Assembly: GCA_963835535.1 (NCBI GenBank)
Contig: CAWIFL010000005.1
Span: 558,001 to 622,000 of the forward strand
Length of the DNA: 64,000 nt
Direction of reading: 5' to 3'
Source: Fen-1245 sp963835535
GTDB lineage: Bacteria > Gemmatimonadota > Gemmatimonadetes > Gemmatimonadales > JACORV01
Shown here: positions 40,432 to 49,158 of the stretch, piece by piece
How positions within the stretch are numbered: position 1 is the stretch's first letter
How the letters are laid out: each line of letters opens with the position of its first letter
Made by a program: the position numbers and the translations under genes
Notes under the pieces: model-generated
The model's input: only the letters and a program-made list of their open reading frames with translations
The model's database searches: none
What the model was told of the DNA's origin: nothing

Positions 40432-41090
40432 TCGAGCTGCGGAACCTGGAGAAATCCTACGAAACGGGCGGGACCCGCACTTACGTCCTTCGCCAGATCA
40501 ACTTCGACGTCGCGCCGGGCGAGTTCGTCACGATCATGGGGCCCTCCGGGGCGGGGAAGTCCACGCTCCTCGCCATCCTCGGGATGCTCGACGGCCAGTG
40601 GACCGGGGAGTACCACTTCCTCGGCCAGCCGGTGCACAAGCTCTCGGTCAAGCAGCGCAACGAGCTGCACAAGGCGAACATCGGCTTCGTCTTCCAGCAG
40701 TACCACCTGATCGACGGGCTCACGGTCGAGGAGAACCTCGACATCCCGCTCTCGTACCGGAACGTGAAGAAGTCGGAGCGGCAGGCGATCGTCGCCGATG
40801 CGCTCGACCGGTTCCGGATCGTGGCCAAGAAGCAGCTCTTCCCCAATCAGCTCTCCGGCGGGCAGCAGCAGCTCGTCGCCGTGGCGCGTGCGGTGATCGC
40901 CAGCCCCAAGCTCCTCCTGGCGGACGAGCCGACCGGCAACCTGCACTCGAGCCAGGGCAAGGAGATCATGGAGCTGTTCAAGAAGCTCAACGCCGCGGGA
41001 ACGACGATCATCCAGGTCACGCATTCGGAATCGAATGCCGCGTACGGGAACCGGATCGTCAACCTGCTGGACGGGTGGATCGCGAAGTGA
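40428..41090 (+). CDS. ABC transporter ATP-binding protein, MacB/LolD type (2)
   Basis: A 220-residue ATPase starting at GTG 40428, inside the ADOP 2 stop. Motifs are Walker A GPSGAGKST (Lys44), FVFQQYHLIDG, signature LSGGQQQLVAVARA and Walker B LLADEPTGNLHS. The signature has Leu where the family mostly has Arg, and the D-loop reads NLHS rather than NLDS. The H-loop His is in VTHSES. Overlaps on both sides (GTGA before, TGATG after) tie it to ADOP 2 and ADOP 3, so these three are probably made together as one transporter. Confidence 0.95.
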   Translation: MIELRNLEKSYETGGTRTYVLRQINFDVAPGEFVTIMGPSGAGKSTLLAILGMLDGQWTGEYHFLGQPVHKLSVKQRNELHKANIGFVFQQYHLIDGLTVEENLDIPLSYRNVKKSERQAIVADALDRFRIVAKKQLFPNQLSGGQQQLVAVARAVIASPKLLLADEPTGNLHSSQGKEIMELFKKLNAAGTTIIQVTHSESNAAYGNRIVNLLDGWIAK

Positions 41091-43504
41091 TGGCGGACCT
41101 GCGCTACGCGCTGCGGATGCTCCGGAAGAATCCGGGACTGACGCTCGTGGCCGTGCTCTCGCTCGCGCTCGGCATCGGCGCGAACACGACGATCTTCTCG
41201 TGGATGGACGGCCTGGTCCTGCACCCGCTCCCGCTGGTGCGCGATCCCGGGCGGCTGGTGCTGCTCAAGACGCTCGGCCCGGGCGGCGCCCAGTGGTCCG
41301 TCTCGTATCCGGACTTCCTGGATTGGCGCGCGCAGCTGCGCTCGGTCACCGACCTGAGCGTCTTCGGGAACGACCAGTTCGGCCTGCGGACGACAGGCCA
41401 GGCGGAGCGCGCGTGGGGGGTGTACGCGTCGGGAGACTACTTCGATCTCCTGGGCGTGCGCCCGCTCAAGGGCCGCCTGTTCAATCCTGACGAGACCCGG
41501 TCGCCGGGGGGCGCTCCGGTCGCGGTCATCAGCTACGCCTTCTGGCAGCGGAAGTTCGCGGGGGACGCGAACGTCGTGGGCCGGCATCTCACCCTCAACT
41601 CGCGCGACTTCACGGTGGTCGGCGTGCTACCGCCCAAGTTCGGGGGCATGATCGTGGGGCTCGCCTTCGACGTCTGGGTGCCGATCACCATGCAGCCGGT
41701 CCTCGGTGCGCGGGGCAGCCTGGACGGGCGCGGCAACCACTGGCTCACGGCCATGGGGCGACTCAAGCCCGGCGTCACCCTCGCCGAGGCGCGCGCCGAC
41801 ATCGCGTTGGTCCAGCGGCGTCTGGCCGCGACGTACGCCGAAGATCGCACCACGTCGGCCGTGGCGGCCCCCCTGGACTCCGAGGGTCCGCAGGCGTGGT
41901 TCCGGCCGCTGTTCATCGCGCTGCTCGGGATCACCGGCGTGGTGCTCCTGGTGGCCTGCGCCAACGTGGCCAACCTCCTCCTCGCGCGCGCCACGGCGCG
42001 GCAGAAGGAGATCTCCGTGCGCCTCGCGCTCGGCGCGGGGCGGTGGCGGCTGGCGCGCCAGCTCCTGATCGAGAGCGCGCTCCTCGCCGGAGTCGGCGGC
42101 GCGGTGGGCCTGTTCATCGCGCTGTGGGGAAGGGAGCTGTTCGCCGCGCTCGTGCCGCCCACGCCCTATCCGGTCGAGCTGCAGTTCGGCGTGAACGGCC
42201 GCGTGGTGGCCTTCGCGATCCTGGCGACGGGCCTGGCGGCACTCGTGTTCGGCTTGGCGCCCGCCCTGCGTGCCTCGCGGCCCGACCTGGTCCCCGCCCT
42301 CAAGGACGACACGGGGCAGCGGGGTGTGAACCGGTCGCGGCTCCGGAGCGCGCTGGTCGTCGGGCAGCTCGCGCTGTCCGTCGTCGCCCTCGTGGCGGGC
42401 GGGCTGTTCGTGAGGAGTCTGGACCGGTCGAAGGCGGTGGACCGCGGCTTCGGCGATCCCCAGCACGTGCTGCTCGTGAGCACGGATCTGCGCGCCGCCG
42501 GCTACGAGCGGGCGACCGGGACGGCGTTCATCGACAAGCTCCTCGCGGGCACCTCCACGCTGCCGGGCGTCACGTCGGCGAGCATCTCGATGTTCATCCC
42601 GCTCGGCTTCCCCACCCAGAGCAGCTGGGGCACGACGGTCGAGGGGTACCAGCCGCGCCGCGACGAGGACATGTCGCTGCGGTACACGGCGGTGGGCCCC
42701 GACTATTTCGCGACGATGGAAACGTCGATCGTGCGCGGCCGGCCGATCACGGCGGCCGACCGGGACAGCTCGCTCCAGGTGGCCGTGGTCAACGAGACGT
42801 TCGCGCGGCACTTCTGGCCGGGACTGGATCCGATCGGGCGGCGGTTGAGCATGCGCGACGGCGAGTGGATCACCGTCGTGGGGGTCGCGAAGGACGGGAA
42901 GTACGACGCGCTCGACGAGGCGCCGCTGCCGTTCGTCTTCCGGCCGTTCGCGCAGTTCTACGTGACCCAGCCGAACCTGATCGTGCGCACGGCCGGGGAT
43001 CCCAAGGCGTTGATCGAGCCGATCAAGCGCCTGTTCGCGTCGCTCGATCCGAACGCGCCGTTCCTCGACCCGCGGACCCTGGAGGAGCACATCGGTCCCT
43101 CGGTGTTCATCCAGCGGACCGGGGCCACGCTGCTCGGCGGCTTCGGCGCGCTCGCGCTCCTGATGGCGGCGATCGGCATCTACGGGGTGATGGCGTACGT
43201 GGTCAGCCAGCGGACGCGCGAGATGGGGATCCGCGTCGCCCTGGGCGCCGGGCGCCGCGAGATCGTCGGGCTCGTCCTGGGCCAGGCGACGGGGCTCGTG
43301 GGCTTGGGGCTCGCCATCGGCGCGGCGGCGGCGTTCGGCGTCGGCGTGCTGCTCCAGAGCCAGCTGTTCGGCATCAAGGCGTACGACGTGCCGACGTTCG
43401 CCGCCATTCTCCTGATGCTCGCGGCCGTGGCGCTGCTGGCGAGCTGGATCCCCGCGCGCCGGGCGGCGCGCGTGAATCCGGTCGTCGCCCTGAAGTACGA
43501 GTAA
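41090..43504 (+). CDS. ADOP-family ABC transporter permease 3
   Basis: An 804-residue permease starting at ATG 41090, which overlaps the ATPase stop. It opens with MADLRYALRMLRKNPG and ends ARRAARVNPVVALKYE. The first-loop word is HPLPLVRDP. VACANVANLLLARATAR marks the end of the first FtsX domain. It is a complete, canonical member without visible insertions. ADOP 4 begins 8 nt after its stop. Confidence 0.94.
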   Translation: MADLRYALRMLRKNPGLTLVAVLSLALGIGANTTIFSWMDGLVLHPLPLVRDPGRLVLLKTLGPGGAQWSVSYPDFLDWRAQLRSVTDLSVFGNDQFGLRTTGQAERAWGVYASGDYFDLLGVRPLKGRLFNPDETRSPGGAPVAVISYAFWQRKFAGDANVVGRHLTLNSRDFTVVGVLPPKFGGMIVGLAFDVWVPITMQPVLGARGSLDGRGNHWLTAMGRLKPGVTLAEARADIALVQRRLAATYAEDRTTSAVAAPLDSEGPQAWFRPLFIALLGITGVVLLVACANVANLLLARATARQKEISVRLALGAGRWRLARQLLIESALLAGVGGAVGLFIALWGRELFAALVPPTPYPVELQFGVNGRVVAFAILATGLAALVFGLAPALRASRPDLVPALKDDTGQRGVNRSRLRSALVVGQLALSVVALVAGGLFVRSLDRSKAVDRGFGDPQHVLLVSTDLRAAGYERATGTAFIDKLLAGTSTLPGVTSASISMFIPLGFPTQSSWGTTVEGYQPRRDEDMSLRYTAVGPDYFATMETSIVRGRPITAADRDSSLQVAVVNETFARHFWPGLDPIGRRLSMRDGEWITVVGVAKDGKYDALDEAPLPFVFRPFAQFYVTQPNLIVRTAGDPKALIEPIKRLFASLDPNAPFLDPRTLEEHIGPSVFIQRTGATLLGGFGALALLMAAIGIYGVMAYVVSQRTREMGIRVALGAGRREIVGLVLGQATGLVGLGLAIGAAAAFGVGVLLQSQLFGIKAYDVPTFAAILLMLAAVALLASWIPARRAARVNPVVALKYE

Positions 43505-43512
43505 GACGGACA

Positions 43513-45933
43513 ATGGACTCGATCGTTCAAGACTTCCGCTACGCGATCCGCGCGCTCCGCAAGAGCCCGGGCCTGGCCCTCCTCGCCGTGCTCTGCATGG
43601 GGCTCGGCATCGGGTCGGTCACCTCCATGTTCAGCACCGCCGAGGCGTTCACCTTCCGGCCGCTGCCGCAGGTGCACGATCCGGCGCGCGTGATGCACGT
43701 GTGGGAGACCGTGGCCACCGCGCCGCGGCGCAACGACGGGATGAGCCCCGCGGCGCTCCAGGACGCGCGGCGGCTCTCCGCCTTCAGCGGCGTGCTCGGC
43801 GTGCGCTGGTGGGTCGCGAACATCACCGGCGTGGATCTGCCCGAGCAGATCCGCGGCGCGCGCATCACGGTCAACGCGCTGCGCGTGCTCGAGCGCGCGC
43901 CGATCCTGGGCCGGGACTTCACCGAGGCGGACGATGCGCCCGGCGCCGACCACGTCGTGCTGCTGGGGTACGGCCTCTGGCAGCGGCGGTTCGGCGGCGA
44001 CAGCGGGATCGTCGGGCGTGCGGTGTGGGTCAACGGCGAGGCGTATCGGGTCGCGGGGGTGATGCCGTCCGACTTCTCCTTCCCCGTCGGCGTGCAGCTC
44101 TGGGCGCCCCTGGCCCCGGCCGCGGCGGAGTGGGCGGACCGGACGAACCGCAGCATGTTCGCCCTGGCGCGCCTGGCTCCGGGCGTGAGCGTGCGCGAGG
44201 CCGAGGCGGCGGCAACGGCCCTCGGCACGCGGCTGGCTTCGACGTACCCGGCGGCCAGCGCCGGGTGGACGATCAGCGCCGAACCGGCCGAGCAGTACTT
44301 CGGCGCGGGGCCGCGCCCGTTCATGATCGTCCTGCTGGCCTCGGGCGCCTTCGTCCTCCTGATCGCGTGCGCCAACGTGGCCAACCTCCTGCTGGCGCGC
44401 GCCACGGGGCGGCGCCGGGAGCTGGCGGTGCGGATCGCGCTCGGCGCGCCGCGCACGCGCATCGTGCGCGAGCAGCTCGCGGAGAGCCTGCTGATCGCGC
44501 TGGCCGGCGGCGCCCTCGGCGTCCTGTACACGCTCTGGGGGCTCGCCTCGCTGGCGCGGAGCGTGCCGATCGAGGTGCGCGCGTTCATTCCGGGGTTCGG
44601 CGAGCTCCACCTCGATCCGCGGGCCCTCGCGGTCGCCGTCGCGGCGGCGGTGCTCTCGGGGCTGCTGTTCGGACTCGCGCCCGCCTTCACCGCGGCCCGC
44701 GTGGACGTGCAGGCGTCCCTCAAGGAGGGCGCGCGTGGCGACGTCGGCGGTGGCCGCGGCGGGCGATTGCGCGCCGGCCTGGTCGTGGCGGAGGTGGCCC
44801 TCGCGCTGCTGCTGCTGGTGGGCGCGACCCAGACGCTCGACACCTTCCGCCGCCTGGCGCTGACCGACCCCGGGTTCCGCAGTACCGGCGTGCTCACCCT
44901 CGCGGTGACGCTGCCGGCCGCCGACTACCCGAAGGACAGCGCGGTCGTCCAGTTCTATCAGAACCTCGAGGACCGGATCGCGGCCCTGCCCGGGGTCGAG
45001 CGGGTCAGCTCGACGACGATCCTGCCGCTGTCGTGGAGCGAGAATCGCTGGGGCATGGAGGTCGAAGGCCGGCCGCTCCGCCGCCGCGAGGACGCGCCGT
45101 TGGTCGGGGTCCGCCAGGTATCTCCCGGCTATCTCGAGACGCTGCGCGTGCCCCTCGTGAGCGGCCGTCTCCTCACGCCGGGAGACCGGATGGACACGCG
45201 GCCCGTCGCGGTCGTGAGCGAGGCGACGGCCCGGATGCTCTGGCCCGGGGAGGACGCGGTCGGGAAGCGGTTCCGGCCGGTTACGGGGCAGTGGATCGAA
45301 GTCGTGGGCGTCGTGCGCAACGTGCGCGCGAACCCGCTCATGGGCGGCGAAGTGAACGCCGTCGCGTACCTCCCGAATCTCCAGCGGCCGGCGCGGACGC
45401 TGACCTACGTCGTCGCGGGCCCCGGCGATCCGAATGCGCTCGTACAGCCGATCCAGCACGCCATCAATGCGCTCGATTCGCGCCTGGCGGCGGGGGACGT
45501 GAGTCCGATGCCACGCGTGATCCTCTCGACGCTCTCACCGCAGAGCGCGACGGCGCAGACCCTCGCGGTCTCCGCGCTGGTCGCGCTCATCATGGCGTGC
45601 GTCGGCATCTACGGCGTGATGGCGTACTCGGTGACGCAGCGCACGCAGGAGATCGGCGTGCGGGTCGCCCTCGGCGCATCGTCGGCCGGCGTGCTGCGGC
45701 TCGTGCTCGGGGGAGCCCTGAAGCTCGCGGGGATCGGGATCGCGATCGGCCTGGTGGGCGCGGTCCTGATGGGCCGCGGGCTGCAGGCCATCCTGGTGGG
45801 GTCCAAGGCCACGGACCCGCTCGTGCTGTCGGCCGTGGCGCTCGCCCTGGCCGTGGTGACGGTGGCCGCCAGCTACCTCCCAGCCCGCCGCGCCGCCCGC
45901 GTGGACCCGATGACGGCGTTGAGGGCGGAATGA
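43513..45933 (+). CDS. ADOP-family ABC transporter permease 4
   Basis: An 806-residue permease starting at ATG 43513 (MDSIVQDFRYAIRALRKSPG). Its first membrane helix is unusual for the family: LAVLCMGLGIGSVTSMFSTAEAF in place of the LTLALGIGANTAIFS pattern, suggesting relaxed or shifted function in the conserved N-terminal segment. The FtsX motif IACANVANLLLARATGRRRE and the closing ARVDPMTALRAE are standard. It follows ADOP 3 by 8 nt and precedes ADOP 5 by 15 nt, so it is co-transcribed with them. Confidence 0.94.
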   Translation: MDSIVQDFRYAIRALRKSPGLALLAVLCMGLGIGSVTSMFSTAEAFTFRPLPQVHDPARVMHVWETVATAPRRNDGMSPAALQDARRLSAFSGVLGVRWWVANITGVDLPEQIRGARITVNALRVLERAPILGRDFTEADDAPGADHVVLLGYGLWQRRFGGDSGIVGRAVWVNGEAYRVAGVMPSDFSFPVGVQLWAPLAPAAAEWADRTNRSMFALARLAPGVSVREAEAAATALGTRLASTYPAASAGWTISAEPAEQYFGAGPRPFMIVLLASGAFVLLIACANVANLLLARATGRRRELAVRIALGAPRTRIVREQLAESLLIALAGGALGVLYTLWGLASLARSVPIEVRAFIPGFGELHLDPRALAVAVAAAVLSGLLFGLAPAFTAARVDVQASLKEGARGDVGGGRGGRLRAGLVVAEVALALLLLVGATQTLDTFRRLALTDPGFRSTGVLTLAVTLPAADYPKDSAVVQFYQNLEDRIAALPGVERVSSTTILPLSWSENRWGMEVEGRPLRRREDAPLVGVRQVSPGYLETLRVPLVSGRLLTPGDRMDTRPVAVVSEATARMLWPGEDAVGKRFRPVTGQWIEVVGVVRNVRANPLMGGEVNAVAYLPNLQRPARTLTYVVAGPGDPNALVQPIQHAINALDSRLAAGDVSPMPRVILSTLSPQSATAQTLAVSALVALIMACVGIYGVMAYSVTQRTQEIGVRVALGASSAGVLRLVLGGALKLAGIGIAIGLVGAVLMGRGLQAILVGSKATDPLVLSAVALALAVVTVAASYLPARRAARVDPMTALRAE

Positions 45934-45948
45934 CGGGGACCGGGATCC

Positions 45949-48375
45949 GTGCTTAACGACCTCCGCTACGCCGTCCGGACGCTGAGAAAGAGCCCCGGAT
46001 TCACGCTTGTCGCGGTGCTCACGCTGGCGCTCGGCATCGGCGCCAACACGGCGATCTTCTCGGTGATCGACGCCGTGCTGCTCCGGCCGCTGCCGTACGC
46101 CCAGCCGGATCGGCTGGTGGACATCAACCACTTCTATCCGTCGCTCAACAACCTGCGGGCCGGGGTCTCCGTACCCGGGTTCCGGGACTACGGGGCGCGC
46201 ACGGACGTCTTCGAGAAGAGCGCGGTAGAGACCGGGGCGGCGATGAACCTCACCGGCGCGGGCGAGCCGGAGCGGGTCAACGTCACGCGCGTGAGCGGCG
46301 AGTTCTTCACGACGCTGGGCGTCAGTGCGGCGCTCGGCCGGACGCTGCGCCCCGACGAGGCGCAGGCGGGGCACAATCAGGTCCTGGTGCTGACCGACGG
46401 CTATTGGAGGCGGAAGTTCGGCGGCGACTCCACCGTGATCGGGCGCACGCTGCGGCTCAACGACGTGGACTACCAGGTCGTCGGCGTGATGCCGGCGTCC
46501 TTCCGGGACTTCTTCGGACGCCAGACCGATCTCTGGACGCCGATCCTCTTCCAGCCCGCCGACTTCGGCGACAATCGCCGTACCAACGAGTTCCTCTCCT
46601 TCATCGGCCGGCTCGCCCCGGGCGTGACGGTGGAGCATGCCCAGGCCGAGATGCACACGCTGGCCCGGCAGCTGAAGGCGACGTACAAGAACAGTTACTC
46701 GAGTGACTGGGACCTCCAGGTGACCTCGTTGAACGAGGAGGCGGCGGGCGGGCTGAGGCGGGCGCTGCTGGTGCTGCTGGGCGCGGTGGGCTTCGTCCTG
46801 CTGATCGCCTGTGCCAACGTTGCGAACCTCCAGCTGGCCCGCACCGCGGGCCGTGCGCGCGAGATCGCGGTGCGGGTGGCCCTCGGCGCCTCCCCGCGCC
46901 AGCTGATGCGGCAGCTGCTGACCGAGAGCGTGCTCCTGTCGCTCCTCGGTGGCGTGATCGGTCTCGTCCTGGCGGCGTGGGGGGTGCCCGCGCTGCTGGC
47001 CCTGACGCCGCGGACGCTCCCGCCCTCCGGCGCCGTGCGGGTGGATCTCCCCGTGCTCGGGTTCGCGCTCGCGGCGTCGCTCGCGACGGGGCTGGTGTTC
47101 GGCATCATCCCGGCGATGCAGGCGGGGCGGTCGGACGTACACGAATCGCTGAAGGAAGGGGGGCGCGGGGCCGTCGGGGATCGCGGCTCGCTCGCTCTGC
47201 GGCGCGGCCTGGTCGTCACGACCGTGGCGTTGGCGCTGACGCTGCTGGCGGGAGCGGGGCTTCTCATCCGCAGCTTCTCGCGTCTGGTCGGCGTGGATCC
47301 CGGCTTCCAGGCGGATCACCTGCTCACCTTCAACGTCTCGCTGCCTCAGGCCAAGTATCCCAACGACACGGTGCGGATCGCCGTGCTCGAGCGGCTGATG
47401 GGCGCGATCGGTGCCGTGCCCGGCGTCGTGTCCGTCGGCGGCACCAGCAACATCCCGTTCGGCGGCAACTGGGGCACCGCGAGCTTCAACGTGGAGGGCT
47501 ACCAGGTCCCGCCGAACATGCCGATGCCGTGGGGCGACATGCGGGTCGTCACGGCCGGCTATCTCCCCACGATCCGGGCGCCGCTCAAGGCGGGCCGGCA
47601 GTTCACCGAGGCCGATCTCCTGGGAGGTGCGCGCGTCTGCATCGTGGACGAGGACGTGGTGCGGCGCTTCTGGCCCAGCACGGATCCGATCGGCAAACGC
47701 ATCACGTTCAACAATCTGACGGACACCAACATCACCTGGATCACGGTCGTGGGCGAGGTCGGCCACACGCTGCACACCGGCCTCGACGATCAGCACCGCG
47801 TCCAGGTCTACTTCCCGCTGGAGCAGCAGGCGTTGCCGTTCCTCGGCGTGGTGGTGCGCACGGCCGGCGATCCGATGGCGGCCTTGGGCAGCGTGCGCGC
47901 GGCGGTGCGCGGCGTGGACCCCGATCTCCCGCTGGCCGGCGTCAACACGATGGACGAGCTGATATCGCAGACGACGGGGCCGCGGCGGTTCTCGTTGCTG
48001 CTGCTCGGCGGCTTCGCGGCGCTCGCGGTCGTCCTCGCGTCCATCGGCCTCTACGGCGTCATGAGCTACATGGTGACGCAGCGCGCCCGCGAGCTGGGCG
48101 TCCGTCTCGCGCTCGGTGCCGGCACGGGCCACGTGCTCGGCCTGGTGCTGCGGCAGGGCGTCACGCTCGCGCTGGCGGGCGTGGGCATCGGGCTCGTGGC
48201 CGCGCTGGCGTTGACGCGGGTCATGCAGGGGATGCTGTTCCAGGTCGGCGCGACGGATCCCGTGACCTTCGTGCTCGTGCCCCTGCTCCTGGTCGGGGTT
48301 GCGGCGTTCGCGAGCTGGCTCCCGGCGCGCCGCGCCACCCGTGTGGACCCGATGGAGGCGCTGCGGAGCGAGTGA
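45949..48375 (+). CDS. ADOP-family ABC transporter permease 5
   Basis: An 808-residue permease starting at GTG 45949. It has the textbook opening (LRYAVRTLRKSPGFTLVAV, then LALGIGANTAIFSV and RPLPYAQPDRLV) and closing (ATRVDPMEALRSE). IACANVANLQLARTAGRARE marks the first FtsX domain. It is last in the uninterrupted ADOP 2-5 run; an inverted heptanucleotide array follows 4 nt after its stop and could act as a transcription end or mRNA stabiliser. Confidence 0.94.
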   Translation: MLNDLRYAVRTLRKSPGFTLVAVLTLALGIGANTAIFSVIDAVLLRPLPYAQPDRLVDINHFYPSLNNLRAGVSVPGFRDYGARTDVFEKSAVETGAAMNLTGAGEPERVNVTRVSGEFFTTLGVSAALGRTLRPDEAQAGHNQVLVLTDGYWRRKFGGDSTVIGRTLRLNDVDYQVVGVMPASFRDFFGRQTDLWTPILFQPADFGDNRRTNEFLSFIGRLAPGVTVEHAQAEMHTLARQLKATYKNSYSSDWDLQVTSLNEEAAGGLRRALLVLLGAVGFVLLIACANVANLQLARTAGRAREIAVRVALGASPRQLMRQLLTESVLLSLLGGVIGLVLAAWGVPALLALTPRTLPPSGAVRVDLPVLGFALAASLATGLVFGIIPAMQAGRSDVHESLKEGGRGAVGDRGSLALRRGLVVTTVALALTLLAGAGLLIRSFSRLVGVDPGFQADHLLTFNVSLPQAKYPNDTVRIAVLERLMGAIGAVPGVVSVGGTSNIPFGGNWGTASFNVEGYQVPPNMPMPWGDMRVVTAGYLPTIRAPLKAGRQFTEADLLGGARVCIVDEDVVRRFWPSTDPIGKRITFNNLTDTNITWITVVGEVGHTLHTGLDDQHRVQVYFPLEQQALPFLGVVVRTAGDPMAALGSVRAAVRGVDPDLPLAGVNTMDELISQTTGPRRFSLLLLGGFAALAVVLASIGLYGVMSYMVTQRARELGVRLALGAGTGHVLGLVLRQGVTLALAGVGIGLVAALALTRVMQGMLFQVGATDPVTFVLVPLLLVGVAAFASWLPARRATRVDPMEALRSE

Positions 48376-48379
48376 AGCG

Positions 48380-48444
48380 GGGTGTAGGGTGTGGGGTGTA
48401 GGGTGTGAGTTGTTGTGTCCCCTACACCCTAGACCCTACACCCC
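48380..48444. repeat. Inverted heptanucleotide arrays able to form a hairpin
   Basis: Left arm 48380-48407 alternates GGGTGTA and GGGTGTG; right arm 48424-48444 reads ACACCCT, AGACCCT, ACACCCC. The loop is about 16 nt, so this is the most compact hairpin of the set. It begins 4 nt after the ADOP 5 stop. The right arm has the same unit order (with AGACCCT second) as 31350-31391. Confidence 0.92.
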
Positions 48445-48510
48445 GCCGTCATACAACCCTTCGCCCGCCCCGCGCATCCCACCTTGAGAGCACCCACTAT
48501 CGAGGTCCCG

Positions 48511-49014
48511 ATGAGCCGTCGAACCCGCGCCGCGCGGCGCACCCTGTCCTCGTCCCTGCTCGGCGCGACCGCCCTGATCGCGGCGGCCCGTCCCGCGCCG
48601 GCGCAGGTCCCATCCGGTCCCCCTGCCGAGCCGGACGACACCGCCTCCGCGCGCCGGTTTCTGGACGCGGTCCAAGGCGTGCCGCGCGAGGCCTGCACCC
48701 TCATTGTCTACGCACTGGACAACCGGGGCTGGACGCCGACGGCGCCGGGTCTGATGGGTATCGGCCCGGCCGACCGGGGTATTCGCGCGACGGTCACCTG
48801 GGCCACGAGCGGGAGCCGGCGGGCGGAGATCGTGCCCGTGCTGGCGGCGGCGCGGGACGGCGACAGCACCACGCGCGAGGCGGCGGCGCAGGCGCTCGCC
48901 TCGATCCGCACCGCGGCGGCGGTCAGCGCGCTGAGGACCGTGGACGGCAGCGGCGACGCGGTCGTCCAGCGCATCGTGGACCGCGCCCTCGAGCGCCGCC
49001 ACATCAGCCTCTAG
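48511..49014 (+). CDS. Small exported protein with HEAT-like helical repeats
   Basis: A 167-residue protein of unknown function. ATG 48511 follows CGAGGTCCCG; ATG 48484 in frame would add nine residues. The N-terminus is a signal peptide (basic start, ATALIAAARPAPAQ with likely cleavage after AQ), so the product is probably periplasmic. The second half shows HEAT-like helix pairs (AEIVPVLAAARDGDSTTREAAAQALASIR and a following unit, split here by eye). It is the only non-transporter gene between ADOP 5 and 6 and could be an accessory factor or an unrelated insertion. Confidence 0.7.
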   Translation: MSRRTRAARRTLSSSLLGATALIAAARPAPAQVPSGPPAEPDDTASARRFLDAVQGVPREACTLIVYALDNRGWTPTAPGLMGIGPADRGIRATVTWATSGSRRAEIVPVLAAARDGDSTTREAAAQALASIRTAAAVSALRTVDGSGDAVVQRIVDRALERRHISL

Positions 49015-49058
49015 GAACGCTGTCCGCTTTCGGGAAAGTAGTTCCCACAGCCGCACAC

Positions 49059-49078
49059 CGGCCGCCCTCCAGCGGCCG
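49059..49078 (+). terminator. GC hairpin, possible terminator
   Basis: CGGCCGC (49059-49065) pairs with GCGGCCG (49072-49078) across a 6-nt loop; outer ACAC/GTGT adds weak pairing. Only three Ts follow, so termination strength is doubtful. It lies in the gap between the HEAT-like gene and ADOP 6. Confidence 0.35.
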
Positions 49079-49158
49079 GCCGTGTTTCCGTAACCAATTG
49101 GAGTACATGGTGTTATGAACGCTCCGCGTTGGCACGCCGCTCGCTCGTAGCAGGTGAT

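Noticed and set aside
33502..48132. Very long minus-strand open frames (for example 33502-35835, 43180-45459, 45535-48132) opposite the ADOP genes
   Set aside because: They are rich in Arg, His and Ala with no domain signature and mirror the codon pattern of the permeases; in such GC-rich DNA antisense frames stay open by chance.
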